From: an uncultured Eubacteriales bacterium
Lineage (GTDB): Bacteria > Bacillota > Clostridia > Christensenellales > CAG-138
NCBI GenBank assembly: GCA_900319345.1
Contig: ONNZ01000013.1
Location: 1-38,498 of the forward strand
Direction: 5' to 3'
Length of the DNA: 38,498 nt
The notes under the pieces were generated by a model that did no database searches, was not told the DNA's origin, and saw only the letters and a list, made by a program, of their open reading frames with translations. The translations under genes and the position numbers were made by a program. Of this stretch, positions 7,610-16,330 are shown in pieces; within the stretch, counting starts at the first letter, position 1; each line of letters starts with the position of its first letter.

Positions 7610-9607
7610 ATGGAGCTTGCGGACATCAAGGGCATCGGGCCAAAGCGCATAGAGCTGCTGCGTCAGCTGGGGATCGAAAGCCTCAGCGATTTATTGGCGT
7701 ACTATCCCAGCAGCTACCTGGACTTCTCCGCCTGTACCCCAGTGGAGGAGCTGGAGGACGGGATGATGGCTTCCGTGCGCGTCACGCTGACCTCCGGCCC
7801 CTCCTGGTATTCCCGCAAGGGGCTGACCACCGTCACCGTCTATGGCCGGGACCCGGCGGGGAAGCGCCTGGCCCTTCGCTATTTCAACCAGCCCTACCGG
7901 GGCAAGGGCCTGGAACCGGCCCAGACCTACATCGCCTCGGGCCGGGTCCATATGGGCGAGAAGGGGGCGCCGGCCCTGCTGAACCCGCTGCTGGCCCGGG
8001 AGCTTCGGGGCATCGTGCCCGTATACGACACCCTCAAGGGCCTGACTCAGACCAACCTTCGGGACGGCATCCGGGCCGCCCTGGAAGGCGCCGTCGTGGA
8101 GGAGACCCTGCCGCCGGCCCTGCGGGAGAAGCGGGACCTGCCTGGCCGACAGGAGGCCCTGTGGGCGCTGCATTTTCCCACGGATCGGCAGAAGCTGGAC
8201 GCCGCCCGCCGCCGCCGGGCCTACGAGGACGCCCTCTACTATTTTCTGGCCTCCCAGGAGCTAAAGGCGGAGCGAAAGCGCCGTAACGGTATAGCCTTCT
8301 CCGCCCAGGAGGCGTTGCCGGAATACTTGAGCACCCTGCCCTTCGAGCCCACCCACGCCCAGCGGCGGGTGCTGTTCGAGGTGGCCCGGGACATGTCCCT
8401 GCCCGTGCCCATGAACCGGATGATCGAGGGGGACGTGGGTTCCGGCAAGACCAGCATCGCCCTGTTCGCCCTATACGCCGCCGCCCGGGACGGCTGCCAG
8501 GGGGCGCTGCTGGCCCCGACGGAGATATTGGCCCGCCAGCACTACGAGGCATTGAAGGGCCTTTTTGGGGACCGATGCGGGCTCCTGCTGGGCAGCGAGA
8601 CCGCCCGGGAGAGGCGGGAGGCCTTGCAAAAACTGGAAAGCGGAGCATGGCAGGCCGTCACCGGCACCCACGCCCTGTTCTCCGAAAGCGTCCGCTTCCA
8701 TAACCTGGGGGTGGTGATCTGCGACGAGCAGCACCGCTTCGGTGTCGCCCAGCGCTCTGCCATGGAACAGAAGGGCGCCCGGCCCGACGTGCTGGTCATG
8801 AGCGCCACGCCCATCCCCCGGACCCTGGCGCTGATCCTGTACGGGGATCTGGACCTGTCCGTCATCGACGAGCTGCCCGCCGGCAGGAAGCCCATCAAGA
8901 CCCATCTGGTGGGCCCCGCCAAGCGCAAGGATATGTACCGGTACTTGGCCGCCCGGGCCAGGGAAGGGGAGCAGAGCTACGTGGTCTGTCCCCTCATCGA
9001 GAAGACCGAGGGCCTGGAGGGCCTGTCCGTGGACGAGGTATACGACGAGGTGAAGGCGCTGGTGGGGGACGTGCCCCTCGCAAAGCTCCACGGCCGCATG
9101 TCCGAGGCGGAGAAGCAGGCCGTCATGGCCAGGTTCCACACCGGCGAAGTCCCCATCCTCATCTCCACCACGGTCATCGAGGTGGGGGTCCACGTGCCCC
9201 AGGCCGCCCACATGGTCATCGAGGGGGCGGAGCGCTTCGGCCTGTCCGCCATGCACCAGCTTCGGGGCCGGGTGGGCCGGGGGGCGCAGCAGGCCCACTG
9301 CTATCTGGTGGTCTACGAGCAGAAGAAAACCGCCATGGAACGGCTCCAGGCCATGCTGGACACCAACGACGGGTTCAAAATCGCAGAAAGGGACCTGGAG
9401 CTTCGGGGCGCCGGGGACCTGATGGGCATCCGCCAGGCGGGGGAGGAACGGGAGGACGGCTTTTTGAAGGACTGCCCCGTGTCCCTCCTGGAGGCGGCGT
9501 CGGTGGACGCGGCGGAGGTCTATAGCCTCCCCACCCTGGAAAACGAGCAGCTCATGGAAGCGGCTCGCCGCCGCTACCGGCATATGGAGCATATCGCCAT
9601 GAACTGA
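7610..9607 (+). CDS. recG: ATP-dependent DNA helicase RecG
   Basis: RecG is a double-stranded DNA translocase that remodels stalled replication forks and branched recombination intermediates. The 665-aa product starts with the RecG wedge region (IKGIGPKRIELLRQLGI), then has Walker A GDVGSGKT at about 274-281, Walker B DEQHRFG near 371, ATPIPRTLAL, LHGRMSEAEKQ, LRGRVGRG and a C-terminal ELRGAGDLMG. The ATG at 7610 gives the standard N-terminus but has no Shine-Dalgarno sequence and lies directly behind the fakA terminator. No promoter is obvious, so expression may depend on read-through. In B. subtilis recG also lies downstream of yloU-yloV, there with the sda genes between. Confidence 0.96.
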   Translation: MELADIKGIGPKRIELLRQLGIESLSDLLAYYPSSYLDFSACTPVEELEDGMMASVRVTLTSGPSWYSRKGLTTVTVYGRDPAGKRLALRYFNQPYRGKGLEPAQTYIASGRVHMGEKGAPALLNPLLARELRGIVPVYDTLKGLTQTNLRDGIRAALEGAVVEETLPPALREKRDLPGRQEALWALHFPTDRQKLDAARRRRAYEDALYYFLASQELKAERKRRNGIAFSAQEALPEYLSTLPFEPTHAQRRVLFEVARDMSLPVPMNRMIEGDVGSGKTSIALFALYAAARDGCQGALLAPTEILARQHYEALKGLFGDRCGLLLGSETARERREALQKLESGAWQAVTGTHALFSESVRFHNLGVVICDEQHRFGVAQRSAMEQKGARPDVLVMSATPIPRTLALILYGDLDLSVIDELPAGRKPIKTHLVGPAKRKDMYRYLAARAREGEQSYVVCPLIEKTEGLEGLSVDEVYDEVKALVGDVPLAKLHGRMSEAEKQAVMARFHTGEVPILISTTVIEVGVHVPQAAHMVIEGAERFGLSAMHQLRGRVGRGAQQAHCYLVVYEQKKTAMERLQAMLDTNDGFKIAERDLELRGAGDLMGIRQAGEEREDGFLKDCPVSLLEAASVDAAEVYSLPTLENEQLMEAARRRYRHMEHIAMN

Positions 9608-9608
9608 A

Positions 9609-9637
9609 AAAAGCCCTTCCATGACGGGAGGGCTTTT
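9609..9637. terminator. Bidirectional terminator between recG and the spore protein gene
   Basis: AAAAGCCCTTCC (9609-9620) pairs with GGGAGGGCTTTT (9626-9637) with one G-T pair and a five-base loop. The A run on one side and T run on the other make it usable in both directions. Read on the minus strand it is followed by six T. Confidence 0.85.
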
Positions 9638-9687
9638 CTCTTGCCTGTATCCTTATCATAGCGCCGGTCGAGCAGCCATGTTGTTGC

Positions 9688-9709
9688 TTGCGTATGCTTC
9701 CATACGCGG
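9688..9709. other. Hairpin in the 3' untranslated region of the spore protein gene
   Basis: GCGTATG (9690-9696) and CATACGC (9701-9707) form a perfect stem with a four-base CTTC loop, extended by one T-G and one C-G pair. It lies about 16 nt beyond the spore protein stop codon and has no T run, so it looks more like an mRNA-stabilising 3' hairpin than a terminator. This role is inferred. Confidence 0.4.
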
Positions 9710-9724
9710 GTCGAATCCGTTTAG

Positions 9725-9916
9725 TCAGTGCATGTTCTTCTCAGCGTACTCGATCATGCGCTTCACCATCTCGCCGCCGATGCTGCCCGCCTCACGGGAG
9801 GTCAGATCGCCGTTGTACCCCTGCTTCAGATTGATGTTCAGGGAAGAAGCCACCTCGGACTTGAAGTTGCCGAGCTTATCCTGGTTTTCAGGAACCATAG
9901 AGCTGTTGCGTGCCAT
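9725..9916 (-). CDS. Small acid-soluble spore protein, alpha/beta type
   Basis: These proteins coat DNA in dormant endospores, protect it from UV and heat, and are degraded by the GPR protease at germination. The 63-aa product has both family signatures: the GPR cleavage region around residues 19-25 (KSEVASS) and the C-terminal block LTSREAGSIGGEMVKRMIEYAEKN. The ribosome site AAAGGAGGTGA is near perfect, as expected for a very highly expressed gene. It is monocistronic, divergent from the DUF523 gene, and ends at the shared terminator 9609-9637. Family genes are read by sigma-G in the forespore; I looked for a sigma-G promoter upstream and could not identify one confidently. Confidence 0.95.
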   Translation of the reverse strand: MARNSSMVPENQDKLGNFKSEVASSLNINLKQGYNGDLTSREAGSIGGEMVKRMIEYAEKNMH

Positions 9917-10050
9917 TTACGTTTCACCTCCTTTGCTTTGCTTTTCGCGATTACTTTTCCCTGGCAGCGCAGATTTATTACAGGAAAAAACTGCAATCGC
10001 CTGACGAAGGCGCGCGAAATGTAATATTTCTAAGCAACCTGTTCACATAC
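9917..10050. other. Intergenic region upstream of the spore protein gene
   Basis: The 193-bp gap between the spore protein gene and the DUF523 gene is the longest in the window. It holds the strong minus-strand ribosome site at about 9926-9934 and, at its right end, the plus-strand promoter at 10051-10079. A weak hairpin CGCCT/AGGCG (9998-10012) is present. I see no coding frame worth calling. Confidence 0.6.
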
Positions 10051-10079
10051 TGGACAAATATCGGTTTATGTGATACAAT
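10051..10079 (+). promoter_or_regulatory. Predicted sigma-A promoter of the DUF523/two-component operon
   Basis: TGGACA (10051-10056), a 17-nt spacer and TACAAT (10074-10079) are each one base from consensus. The leader then carries AGGTGG at 10095-10100, placed for the ATG at 10110. It could drive the plus-strand genes up to mutS2, which follow with gaps of at most 15 bp. Confidence 0.65.
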
Positions 10080-10109
10080 GCAATGACTATAAATAGGTGG
10101 TAGTATGCC

Positions 10110-10517
10110 ATGATGATCGTCAGTGCCTGCTTGGCCGGCTTTCCCTGTCGATACGACGGGAGATCCAAGCCCTGCGCTGAGGTGGTCGAGCTGGTCAAGG
10201 CGGGGAAAGCTATCCCCGTCTGCCCCGAGCAGTTGGGCGGTTTGCCCACGCCCCGGCCGCCCTGCGAGATCCTTGCGGGGCGGGTCGTCGACCGAAACGG
10301 GGCGGACCGAACGGAGAGCTTTCAGCAAGGCGCCCAGGCGGTCCTGACCCTGGCACAGACCTACGGAGCGACGCAAGCCCTGCTCCAAAACAGAAGCCCA
10401 TCCTGCGGAACGGGGTGGATATTTAACCGCACGTTCTCCAAAACGCTGATCGCGGGAGACGGGATCACAGCCCGGCTGCTGCAGGAGAACGGGATACAGG
10501 TGATCGGCATAGAGTAA
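10110..10517 (+). CDS. DUF523 family protein (TudS-like)
   Basis: The 135-aa product matches the short DUF523 family throughout: an N-terminal VSACLAGFPCRYDG, then PVCPEQLGGLPTPRPPCEI and QNRSPSCG. A characterised DUF523 protein, TudS, is a thiouracil desulfidase with an iron-sulfur cluster held by three cysteines. Cys7, Cys38 and Cys99 here are the likely equivalents, with further cysteines at 13, 22 and 52. Desulfidase activity is therefore plausible but inferred. AGGTGG nine bases upstream favours the ATG at 10110; the in-frame ATG at 10113 is an alternative. It is 11 bp ahead of the response regulator and probably co-transcribed, although I see no functional link. Confidence 0.88.
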   Translation: MMIVSACLAGFPCRYDGRSKPCAEVVELVKAGKAIPVCPEQLGGLPTPRPPCEILAGRVVDRNGADRTESFQQGAQAVLTLAQTYGATQALLQNRSPSCGTGWIFNRTFSKTLIAGDGITARLLQENGIQVIGIE

Positions 10518-10528
10518 CAGGAGGTCCT

Positions 10529-11212
10529 ATGGATAACAACACCATTCTCGTGATCGATGATGACCGGAACATCCTTTCCATCATTGAGCTATATTTGAAG
10601 AAGGCCGGGTTCAACGTGGCGACCTGCGCCACCGGCTACGACGCCCTGGCCACTTTCCGCAGCGTGAAACCCACGCTGGTGGTGCTGGACGTGATGCTGC
10701 CAGGTCGGGACGGCTGGTCCATCCTCAACGATATCCGTCAGGAATCCCCCACGCCGGTCATCATGCTGACGGCCAAGGGCGACACGGGCGAACGGGTCCG
10801 GGGCCTGGAGCTGGGGGCGGACGACTATATCGCCAAGCCCTTCGACAGCAACGAGCTCATCGCCCGGATCAAGGCGGTGCTCCGCCGCAGCGCCCCCGCC
10901 GCCGAACAGGAGAAGGCCATCGTGCTGCCGGACCTGTCCATCTCCCTGGAAAACTATTCCGTGATCCTGGACGGCATCCAGCTGGAGATGCCCCCCAAGG
11001 AGATCGAGCTTTTGTACTTCCTGGCCTCCCACGCGGGGAAGGTCTTCACCCGGGAGCAGCTGTTGGAGCAGGTCTGGGGCTTCGATTTCTTCGGCGATTC
11101 CCGCACGGTGGATGTGCATGTGAAGCGTATTCGTGAAAAGCTGGGCGAGCGTCAGAGCTGGCAGCTGAAGACCGTTTGGGGCGTGGGATATAAGTTCGAG
11201 ATCCATTCTTGA
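10529..11212 (+). CDS. Response regulator, OmpR/PhoB family
   Basis: This is a DNA-binding response regulator paired with the kinase that follows. The 227-aa protein has a receiver domain (residues 5-115) with the acidic pocket Asp10-Asp11-Asp12, phospho-acceptor Asp54 in VVLDVMLPG, Thr81 and Lys103. A winged-helix effector domain (about 130-226) ends with the TVDVHVKRIREKL recognition helix and VWGVGYKF. A strong AGGAGG ribosome site precedes the ATG. It overlaps nothing and sits 15 bp before the histidine kinase. The downstream HtrA gene suggests an envelope-stress role, which is inference; the target genes are unknown. Confidence 0.95.
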   Translation: MDNNTILVIDDDRNILSIIELYLKKAGFNVATCATGYDALATFRSVKPTLVVLDVMLPGRDGWSILNDIRQESPTPVIMLTAKGDTGERVRGLELGADDYIAKPFDSNELIARIKAVLRRSAPAAEQEKAIVLPDLSISLENYSVILDGIQLEMPPKEIELLYFLASHAGKVFTREQLLEQVWGFDFFGDSRTVDVHVKRIREKLGERQSWQLKTVWGVGYKFEIHS

Positions 11213-11227
11213 CGATTTTTCCCCTTC

Positions 11228-12676
11228 ATGGCGAAGATCCGTTTCAAATCCATATTCGACCGCATGCTGTTTCTGCAATGTGTGACGGTCCTTTCTCTGC
11301 TGCTCATTTTGGGGCTGGGGATGGGGTACGTTTCCCGCATGCAGAGCTTGAGCATGGAAAAGGATATCCTGGTCGAGAAGGGCCAGCAGGCGGCGGGCCT
11401 GCTGGAAAAGGGCGGCTCTTCCCCGGCACTGAGAGCGCTCACCGAGGAGCGCAAACTCCTCATCCAGGTGCTCTATCCCAGCGAGACCCTATCCGCCTAC
11501 ACCGACGAAAAATGGGCGCCCCTGGCGAGCCTGCCCGCGGAAAAGACCCGGGCGGCGGACGTGCTGCGCCGCAGCAGCGCTGTACCCGAGGCTATGGAGC
11601 GATACTTCTCCGGCGCCAAGTTCCCCGTGTACACCGTCTACGTCCGCGTGGGCGAGGGGAGCCGGGAGGGCGTGCTGCTGATCCACAGCGACATCACCCG
11701 CTGGAATGTGGCCTTTCGTCAGGTGGCCCTGTGGACGCTGGCCATCTGTGTGGTGGCGGCTTTCGTGGTCCTGTTCTCCTCGTACTATACCGCCAAGCGG
11801 ATCATCAACCCCTTCGTGGACATGAACCATATCGTCCAGTGCTACTCCAAGGGCGATTTCTCCCAGCGCATCCCCGTTCAGGGCAGGGACGAGGCCTCCC
11901 AGCTGGGCAAGAGCTTCAACGAGATGGCCGACCAGCTGAAGAACCTGGAGGTCACCCGCCAAAGCTTCGTGGCCAACGTGTCCCACGAGCTTCGCTCCCC
12001 CCTGACCAGCATGAAGGGCTTCCTGGAAGCCATGATGGACGGGACCATACCGCCCGAGGAGCATGAGAACTATATTGGCATCGTGCTGTCCGAGACCCGG
12101 CGCATGACGGCCATGGTCAACGATCTGTTGGACCTCGCCCGGATCGAAAGCGGGATCATCACCGTCAACTACGAGGTGTTCGACATCAACGAGCTTATCC
12201 GCCGCACCCTCATCACTTTCGAGGCCCGGATCTCCGAAAAGCGGATGGAGCTGGACGTGCGCTTCTCCACGGAGCAGGCCTACGTCTACGCGGACAGCAA
12301 CCAGATCTCCCAGGTTCTGCGGAACCTGATCGACAACGCCATCAAGTATTCCCCCGAGGGCCGGACGCTGGTGGTGTCCACCTACGCCCTGCGCAAGGAG
12401 GTCTACGTCACCATCCGCGACACCGGCATGGGCATCCCGGCGGAGGACGTGCCCCACATCTTCGACCGGTTCTACAAGGTGGAGAAGGCCCATACGCCCT
12501 CTCCGCAGGTGGGCTCCGGGCTGGGCCTGGCCATCGTGAAGAAGATCATCGAGGCCCACGGCCAGTCCATCACGGTGAAGAGCGCCCGGGGCAAGGGGAC
12601 CCAGTTCACCTTTACATTGGAAAAAGCCAACACGCTCAAGCGTGTGACAGACGGAGGCAGAAAAAATGGAACTTGA
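11228..12676 (+). CDS. Sensor histidine kinase with HAMP domain
   Basis: This membrane kinase is expected to phosphorylate the preceding response regulator. The 482 residues comprise TM1 (about 13-35), an extracytoplasmic sensor of about 130 residues with no recognised motif, TM2 (about 166-186), a HAMP linker (187-240), and a dimerisation domain with phospho-acceptor His253 in VSHELRSPLTS. The ATPase domain carries the N box NLIDNAIKYSPEG, then DTGMGIP and GSGLGLAIV. There is no PAS domain, so it is not an ordinary WalK. I see no ribosome site before the ATG at 11228, so translation may depend on coupling to the regulator 15 bp upstream. Its end overlaps the HtrA gene by 11 bp. Confidence 0.94.
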   Translation: MAKIRFKSIFDRMLFLQCVTVLSLLLILGLGMGYVSRMQSLSMEKDILVEKGQQAAGLLEKGGSSPALRALTEERKLLIQVLYPSETLSAYTDEKWAPLASLPAEKTRAADVLRRSSAVPEAMERYFSGAKFPVYTVYVRVGEGSREGVLLIHSDITRWNVAFRQVALWTLAICVVAAFVVLFSSYYTAKRIINPFVDMNHIVQCYSKGDFSQRIPVQGRDEASQLGKSFNEMADQLKNLEVTRQSFVANVSHELRSPLTSMKGFLEAMMDGTIPPEEHENYIGIVLSETRRMTAMVNDLLDLARIESGIITVNYEVFDINELIRRTLITFEARISEKRMELDVRFSTEQAYVYADSNQISQVLRNLIDNAIKYSPEGRTLVVSTYALRKEVYVTIRDTGMGIPAEDVPHIFDRFYKVEKAHTPSPQVGSGLGLAIVKKIIEAHGQSITVKSARGKGTQFTFTLEKANTLKRVTDGGRKNGT

Positions 12677-13964
12677 GCAATATCGTACCAAGCAGGACAG
12701 AGGCGTTTGTGCGCTGATCTGGTGTTTGTCCATCCTGTTGTGTGTCGTTTTCATCGCGTGTCTGGTGGTGGGCGCGGGCTTTTTCCGCGTCATGCGGGCC
12801 CAGTCGGCCCTGTCCCAGCCCAAGGAGCCGGCGCCCTTCGGGGAGGAGCATGAAGTCGCCCCGGATACCCTCGTTCCGCCCACGCCGGGCGTCGATCCCG
12901 TGCCTACAGGAAAGGTCGAGGCCACGCCCATGCCGACCATGGCCCCGGCAGCCATGGAGGACCTGCCCAAGATGGAGCTGAACGTGCAGGAGCCCAACGA
13001 GATGCAGGTGTTCGCCTCCATTCCCGACGTGGTGGAGGCGGCCTCCGATTCCGTGGTGGGCGTCATCCACTATCAGCCCAATCTGCGCACCGGCAAGCTG
13101 GAAGAGTACGCCAGCGGCTCCGGCTTCATCGTTTCGGAAAACGGCTACGTGCTGACCAACGCCCATGTGGTCAGCGGCGCGGCGGCGGTGGACGTGCTCT
13201 TCAGCAACGGGGATAAAAAGCCGGCCCTGGTGGTGGGCGCGGACGTGAACACCGATATCGCCGTGCTGAAGGTGGAGGGAGAGGGCTATCCCGCCCTGCC
13301 CATCGGCGATTCCAACGCCCTTCGGGTGGGCGAATACGTGATCGCCATCGGCAACCCCCTCAGCGCCTATGAGCTCTACGGCACGGTCACCTTCGGCATC
13401 ATCAGCGCCACCGCCCGGGAGATCAACATCGACGGCTTCGTCAACACGTATCTCCAGACGGACGCCGCCATCAACTTCGGCAACAGCGGCGGTCCCCTCA
13501 TCAACATGGCCGGCCAGGTCATCGGCATGAACAGCGCCAAGTCCGTCACCGCGGGCTACGACGCCCGGGGCAACGCCATCTCCGCGGAGGGCATCGGCTT
13601 TGCCTTGCCCATCCAAAACGTGATCGAGATCGCCAACGTGATCCTGCAGGAGGGCGGCATGGTCCGGCCCGGAATCGGCGTCCAGATCCGTGCGGTGGAC
13701 CAGGAGACGGCGGCGGAGAACGGCGTGCCCGTAGGCTGCCGCATTGAGGAGCTTACCGAGGGCGCTCCGGCGGAGCAGGCCGGGCTGAAGGTGGGCGACA
13801 TCATTACCAAGGCCGACGACGTGATCGTGACCGTCAACGACGACGTGGTGGACCATGTGCGCTCCCTGAAGGTGGGGGATAAGATCGTTTTCACCGTGTA
13901 TCGGGAGGGCGAATATCTGACGATCACGGTGACCGTGGGCGACATGAACAAATTCACCAACTGA
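12666..13964 (+). CDS. Membrane-anchored HtrA-type serine protease with PDZ domain
   Basis: HtrA/DegP proteases remove damaged or misfolded proteins outside the membrane. The 432-aa product has a short cytoplasmic N-terminus, one membrane segment (about 15-40), a proline-rich linker (about 50-105), a trypsin-like domain and a C-terminal PDZ domain (about 335-430). The triad is His167 in LTNAHVVSG, Asp197 in NTDIAVLKV and Ser274 in FGNSGGPL. The ribosome site GGAGG (12653-12657) and the start lie inside the kinase gene, overlapping it by 11 bp. Being coupled to a two-component system, it may be both an output and a member of an envelope quality-control circuit, as for walRK-htrC of Bacillus, but walH, walI and walJ are absent here. 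Confidence 0.95.
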   Translation: MELEQYRTKQDRGVCALIWCLSILLCVVFIACLVVGAGFFRVMRAQSALSQPKEPAPFGEEHEVAPDTLVPPTPGVDPVPTGKVEATPMPTMAPAAMEDLPKMELNVQEPNEMQVFASIPDVVEAASDSVVGVIHYQPNLRTGKLEEYASGSGFIVSENGYVLTNAHVVSGAAAVDVLFSNGDKKPALVVGADVNTDIAVLKVEGEGYPALPIGDSNALRVGEYVIAIGNPLSAYELYGTVTFGIISATAREINIDGFVNTYLQTDAAINFGNSGGPLINMAGQVIGMNSAKSVTAGYDARGNAISAEGIGFALPIQNVIEIANVILQEGGMVRPGIGVQIRAVDQETAAENGVPVGCRIEELTEGAPAEQAGLKVGDIITKADDVIVTVNDDVVDHVRSLKVGDKIVFTVYREGEYLTITVTVGDMNKFTN

Positions 13965-13966
13965 CG

Positions 13967-16330
13967 ATGATATCGGAAAGAACCATACACACCCTTGAAC
14001 TCAACAAGATCCAGGCCATGTTGCGGGGGTACGCCGTTTCCGACTTAGGGAAGGCTGCGGTGGACGCCCTGTCTCCTGCCGCCTCCCTGCCCGAGGCGGA
14101 GCGGCTTTTGCAGGAGACTATGGAGGCGGAGTCAGTGTTCTGGCGGTTGGGCCACACGCCCATCGACGTGTTCCCCGACATCCGCGCCTCCCTCCGCCGC
14201 ATGAGCGCGGTGCTGGCCCTATCCATGGGGGAGCTGCTGGGGGCGGAACGGTGCCTCAAGGTGTCCCGCCGGGCCAGGGAAGCGATCCTGGGCGGCAAGG
14301 AGCAGGGAGGCGACGGGCTGCTGTGCCTGCTGGCCAACCGGCTCACGGCCCAGCCCTCCATCGAGAACGAGATCGCCCGCTGCATCCTCTCCGAGGAGGA
14401 GATGGCAGACAGCGCGTCCCCGGAGCTGGCCCGTATACGGCGGCAGATGAAGATCACCACGGAGAAGGTGCGTGACAAGCTCAACAGCATCATCCGCAGC
14501 GCCGGGGATCAGAAGTATCTGCAGGATTCCATCATCACCATGCGCAACGGCCGCTACACCATCCCGGTGAAGGCGGAGCACCGGCGGCAGATCCCGGGCC
14601 TCATCCACGACCAAAGCGGCACGGGCCAGACCCTGTTCATTGAGCCGGCGGCGGTGGTGGAGCTGGGGAACGAGTATAAGAAGCTCCTGCTGGACGAGCA
14701 GAAGGAGATCGAGCGCATATTGGCGGGGTTGACCGCTCTGCTGCAGCCCTATGCGGACGAGTTGTACGATAGCCTCCTGCTGCTGGGGCGTCTCGACTGC
14801 ATCTTCGCCAAGGCCGTCCTGGCCCGGGAGCAGGGAGGCATCCGGCCCAAGCTCAACGAGGAGGGCCGATTGAAGCTGGTGAACGCCCGCCATCCCCTGA
14901 TCGACAGGGAGAAGGTGGTGCCCGTCACCCTGTGGCTCGGGGAGGACTTCGACACCCTCATCATCACCGGCCCCAACACCGGCGGCAAGACGGTGACATT
15001 GAAGACCGTGGGCCTATTCACCCTCATGGCCATGTGCGGCCTGTTCCTGCCGGCGGAGGAGGGGAGCGAGGTCTCCATCTTCGATCAGGTCTTTGCGGAC
15101 ATCGGCGACGAACAGTCCATCGAGCAGAGCCTGTCCACCTTCAGCGCCCACATGACCAACCTGGTGTCCATCATCCAGCAGGCGGACCAGCACACCCTGG
15201 TGCTTCTCGATGAGCTGGGCGCGGGCACGGACCCCCTGGAGGGGGCTGCTCTTGCCCAGGCCATCCTGGAACGGCTCCAGGAGCAGGGCTGCCGGACCAT
15301 GGCCACCACCCATTACAGCGAGATCAAGGCCTTCGCCCTGTCCCGGGATCGGATGCAGAACGCCTCCATGGAATTCGACGTGGATCGGCTCTGTCCCACC
15401 TACCGGCTCTATATCGGCATCCCCGGCAAGTCCAACGCCTTCGAGATCAGCCGCCGTCTGGGCCTCTCCACGGAGGTCATCGACCGGGCACGGCAGTTCT
15501 TGAAGAAGGAGGACGTGGCCTTCGAGGACGTGCTCAGCGGCGCGGAGGAGCAGCGGCGCATCGCCGAAAAGGCTCGCCACGACGCGCAGCTCGCTTTGTG
15601 GGAGGCGGAGAAGCTTCGAAACGACTACGAGAAGGAGAAGCGCAAGCTGGACGAGGAGCGGACCACCCTGCGAAACAAGGCCCGGGAGGACGCTCGGGAC
15701 ATCGTGCGCCAGACCCGGCGGGAGATGGAACGGCTCATCACGGAGCTGAGAAACGTCAAGAACATCGACTATAAGGCCCTGGAACGGGCCATCCAGCAGG
15801 CGCGGGACGGCATGCGGGCCTCGGAGAACGATCTCGTGGACACGGCCCTGCCGGTGGAGGACATGGGCGAAGCGCCCAAGACGGTGAAGGCGGGGGAGAG
15901 CTACCATGTGCTCAGCATCCACAACACCGCCACCGTGCTCAAAGCGCCCGACGCCCGGGGCATGGTCCAGATCCAGGCTGGGGTCATCAAGATGAACGTG
16001 CCCCTGTCGGACCTGCGGCCCCTGCCCAAGGTCCAGAAGAAGCGGGCCCCTGTGGCGGGGAAACCCATCCTGCAGGACATCCAGGAGGTCAAGATGGACC
16101 TGGACCTGCGGGGCATGACCGTGGACGACGGCATGCTGGAGGTGGACCGGTATATCGACCTGTGCGCCCGGAACGGCCGGAAGGAATTCAACATCATCCA
16201 CGGCAAGGGCACCGGCGCCCTGCGGGCGGGCATCCAGGCGTATTTGAAGACCCACCCCCGGGTCAAATCCTATCGGATCGGGGCCTACGGGGAGGGGGAC
16301 GCCGGGGTCACGGTGGTCACATTGAAATAA
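13967..16330 (+). CDS. mutS2: MutS2 / RqcU, ribosome-rescue and recombination ATPase
   Basis: MutS2 is a MutS-like ATPase with a Smr nuclease domain. It was first linked to suppression of recombination and later shown in Bacillus to split collided ribosomes for the quality-control pathway. The 787-aa product lacks the mismatch-recognition domain of MutS. It has a helical core, Walker A GPNTGGKT near residue 335, LLDELGAGTDP as Walker B, a long charged coiled coil (about 515-610), a KOW-like region, and a Smr domain (about 705-787) with LDLRGM and HGKGTGALR. It starts two bases after the HtrA stop with a weak ribosome site. Its 3' end overlaps the convergent yihY by 14 bp. Confidence 0.96.
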   Translation: MISERTIHTLELNKIQAMLRGYAVSDLGKAAVDALSPAASLPEAERLLQETMEAESVFWRLGHTPIDVFPDIRASLRRMSAVLALSMGELLGAERCLKVSRRAREAILGGKEQGGDGLLCLLANRLTAQPSIENEIARCILSEEEMADSASPELARIRRQMKITTEKVRDKLNSIIRSAGDQKYLQDSIITMRNGRYTIPVKAEHRRQIPGLIHDQSGTGQTLFIEPAAVVELGNEYKKLLLDEQKEIERILAGLTALLQPYADELYDSLLLLGRLDCIFAKAVLAREQGGIRPKLNEEGRLKLVNARHPLIDREKVVPVTLWLGEDFDTLIITGPNTGGKTVTLKTVGLFTLMAMCGLFLPAEEGSEVSIFDQVFADIGDEQSIEQSLSTFSAHMTNLVSIIQQADQHTLVLLDELGAGTDPLEGAALAQAILERLQEQGCRTMATTHYSEIKAFALSRDRMQNASMEFDVDRLCPTYRLYIGIPGKSNAFEISRRLGLSTEVIDRARQFLKKEDVAFEDVLSGAEEQRRIAEKARHDAQLALWEAEKLRNDYEKEKRKLDEERTTLRNKAREDARDIVRQTRREMERLITELRNVKNIDYKALERAIQQARDGMRASENDLVDTALPVEDMGEAPKTVKAGESYHVLSIHNTATVLKAPDARGMVQIQAGVIKMNVPLSDLRPLPKVQKKRAPVAGKPILQDIQEVKMDLDLRGMTVDDGMLEVDRYIDLCARNGRKEFNIIHGKGTGALRAGIQAYLKTHPRVKSYRIGAYGEGDAGVTVVTLK

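Noticed and set aside
9700-9716. A tRNA T-arm-like string (GGGTCGAATCC) beyond the spore protein gene
   Set aside because: No acceptor stem, anticodon arm or CCA end is found around it, and the loop is a base short. No integrase is nearby to suggest an attachment site.
9998-10012. Hairpin CGCCT/AGGCG as a terminator
   Set aside because: The stem is only 5 bp and the nearest T run is separated by seven bases.
9917-10050. Possible sigma-G promoter of the spore protein gene
   Set aside because: Expected from the family, but no pair of boxes at the right spacing stood out by eye.
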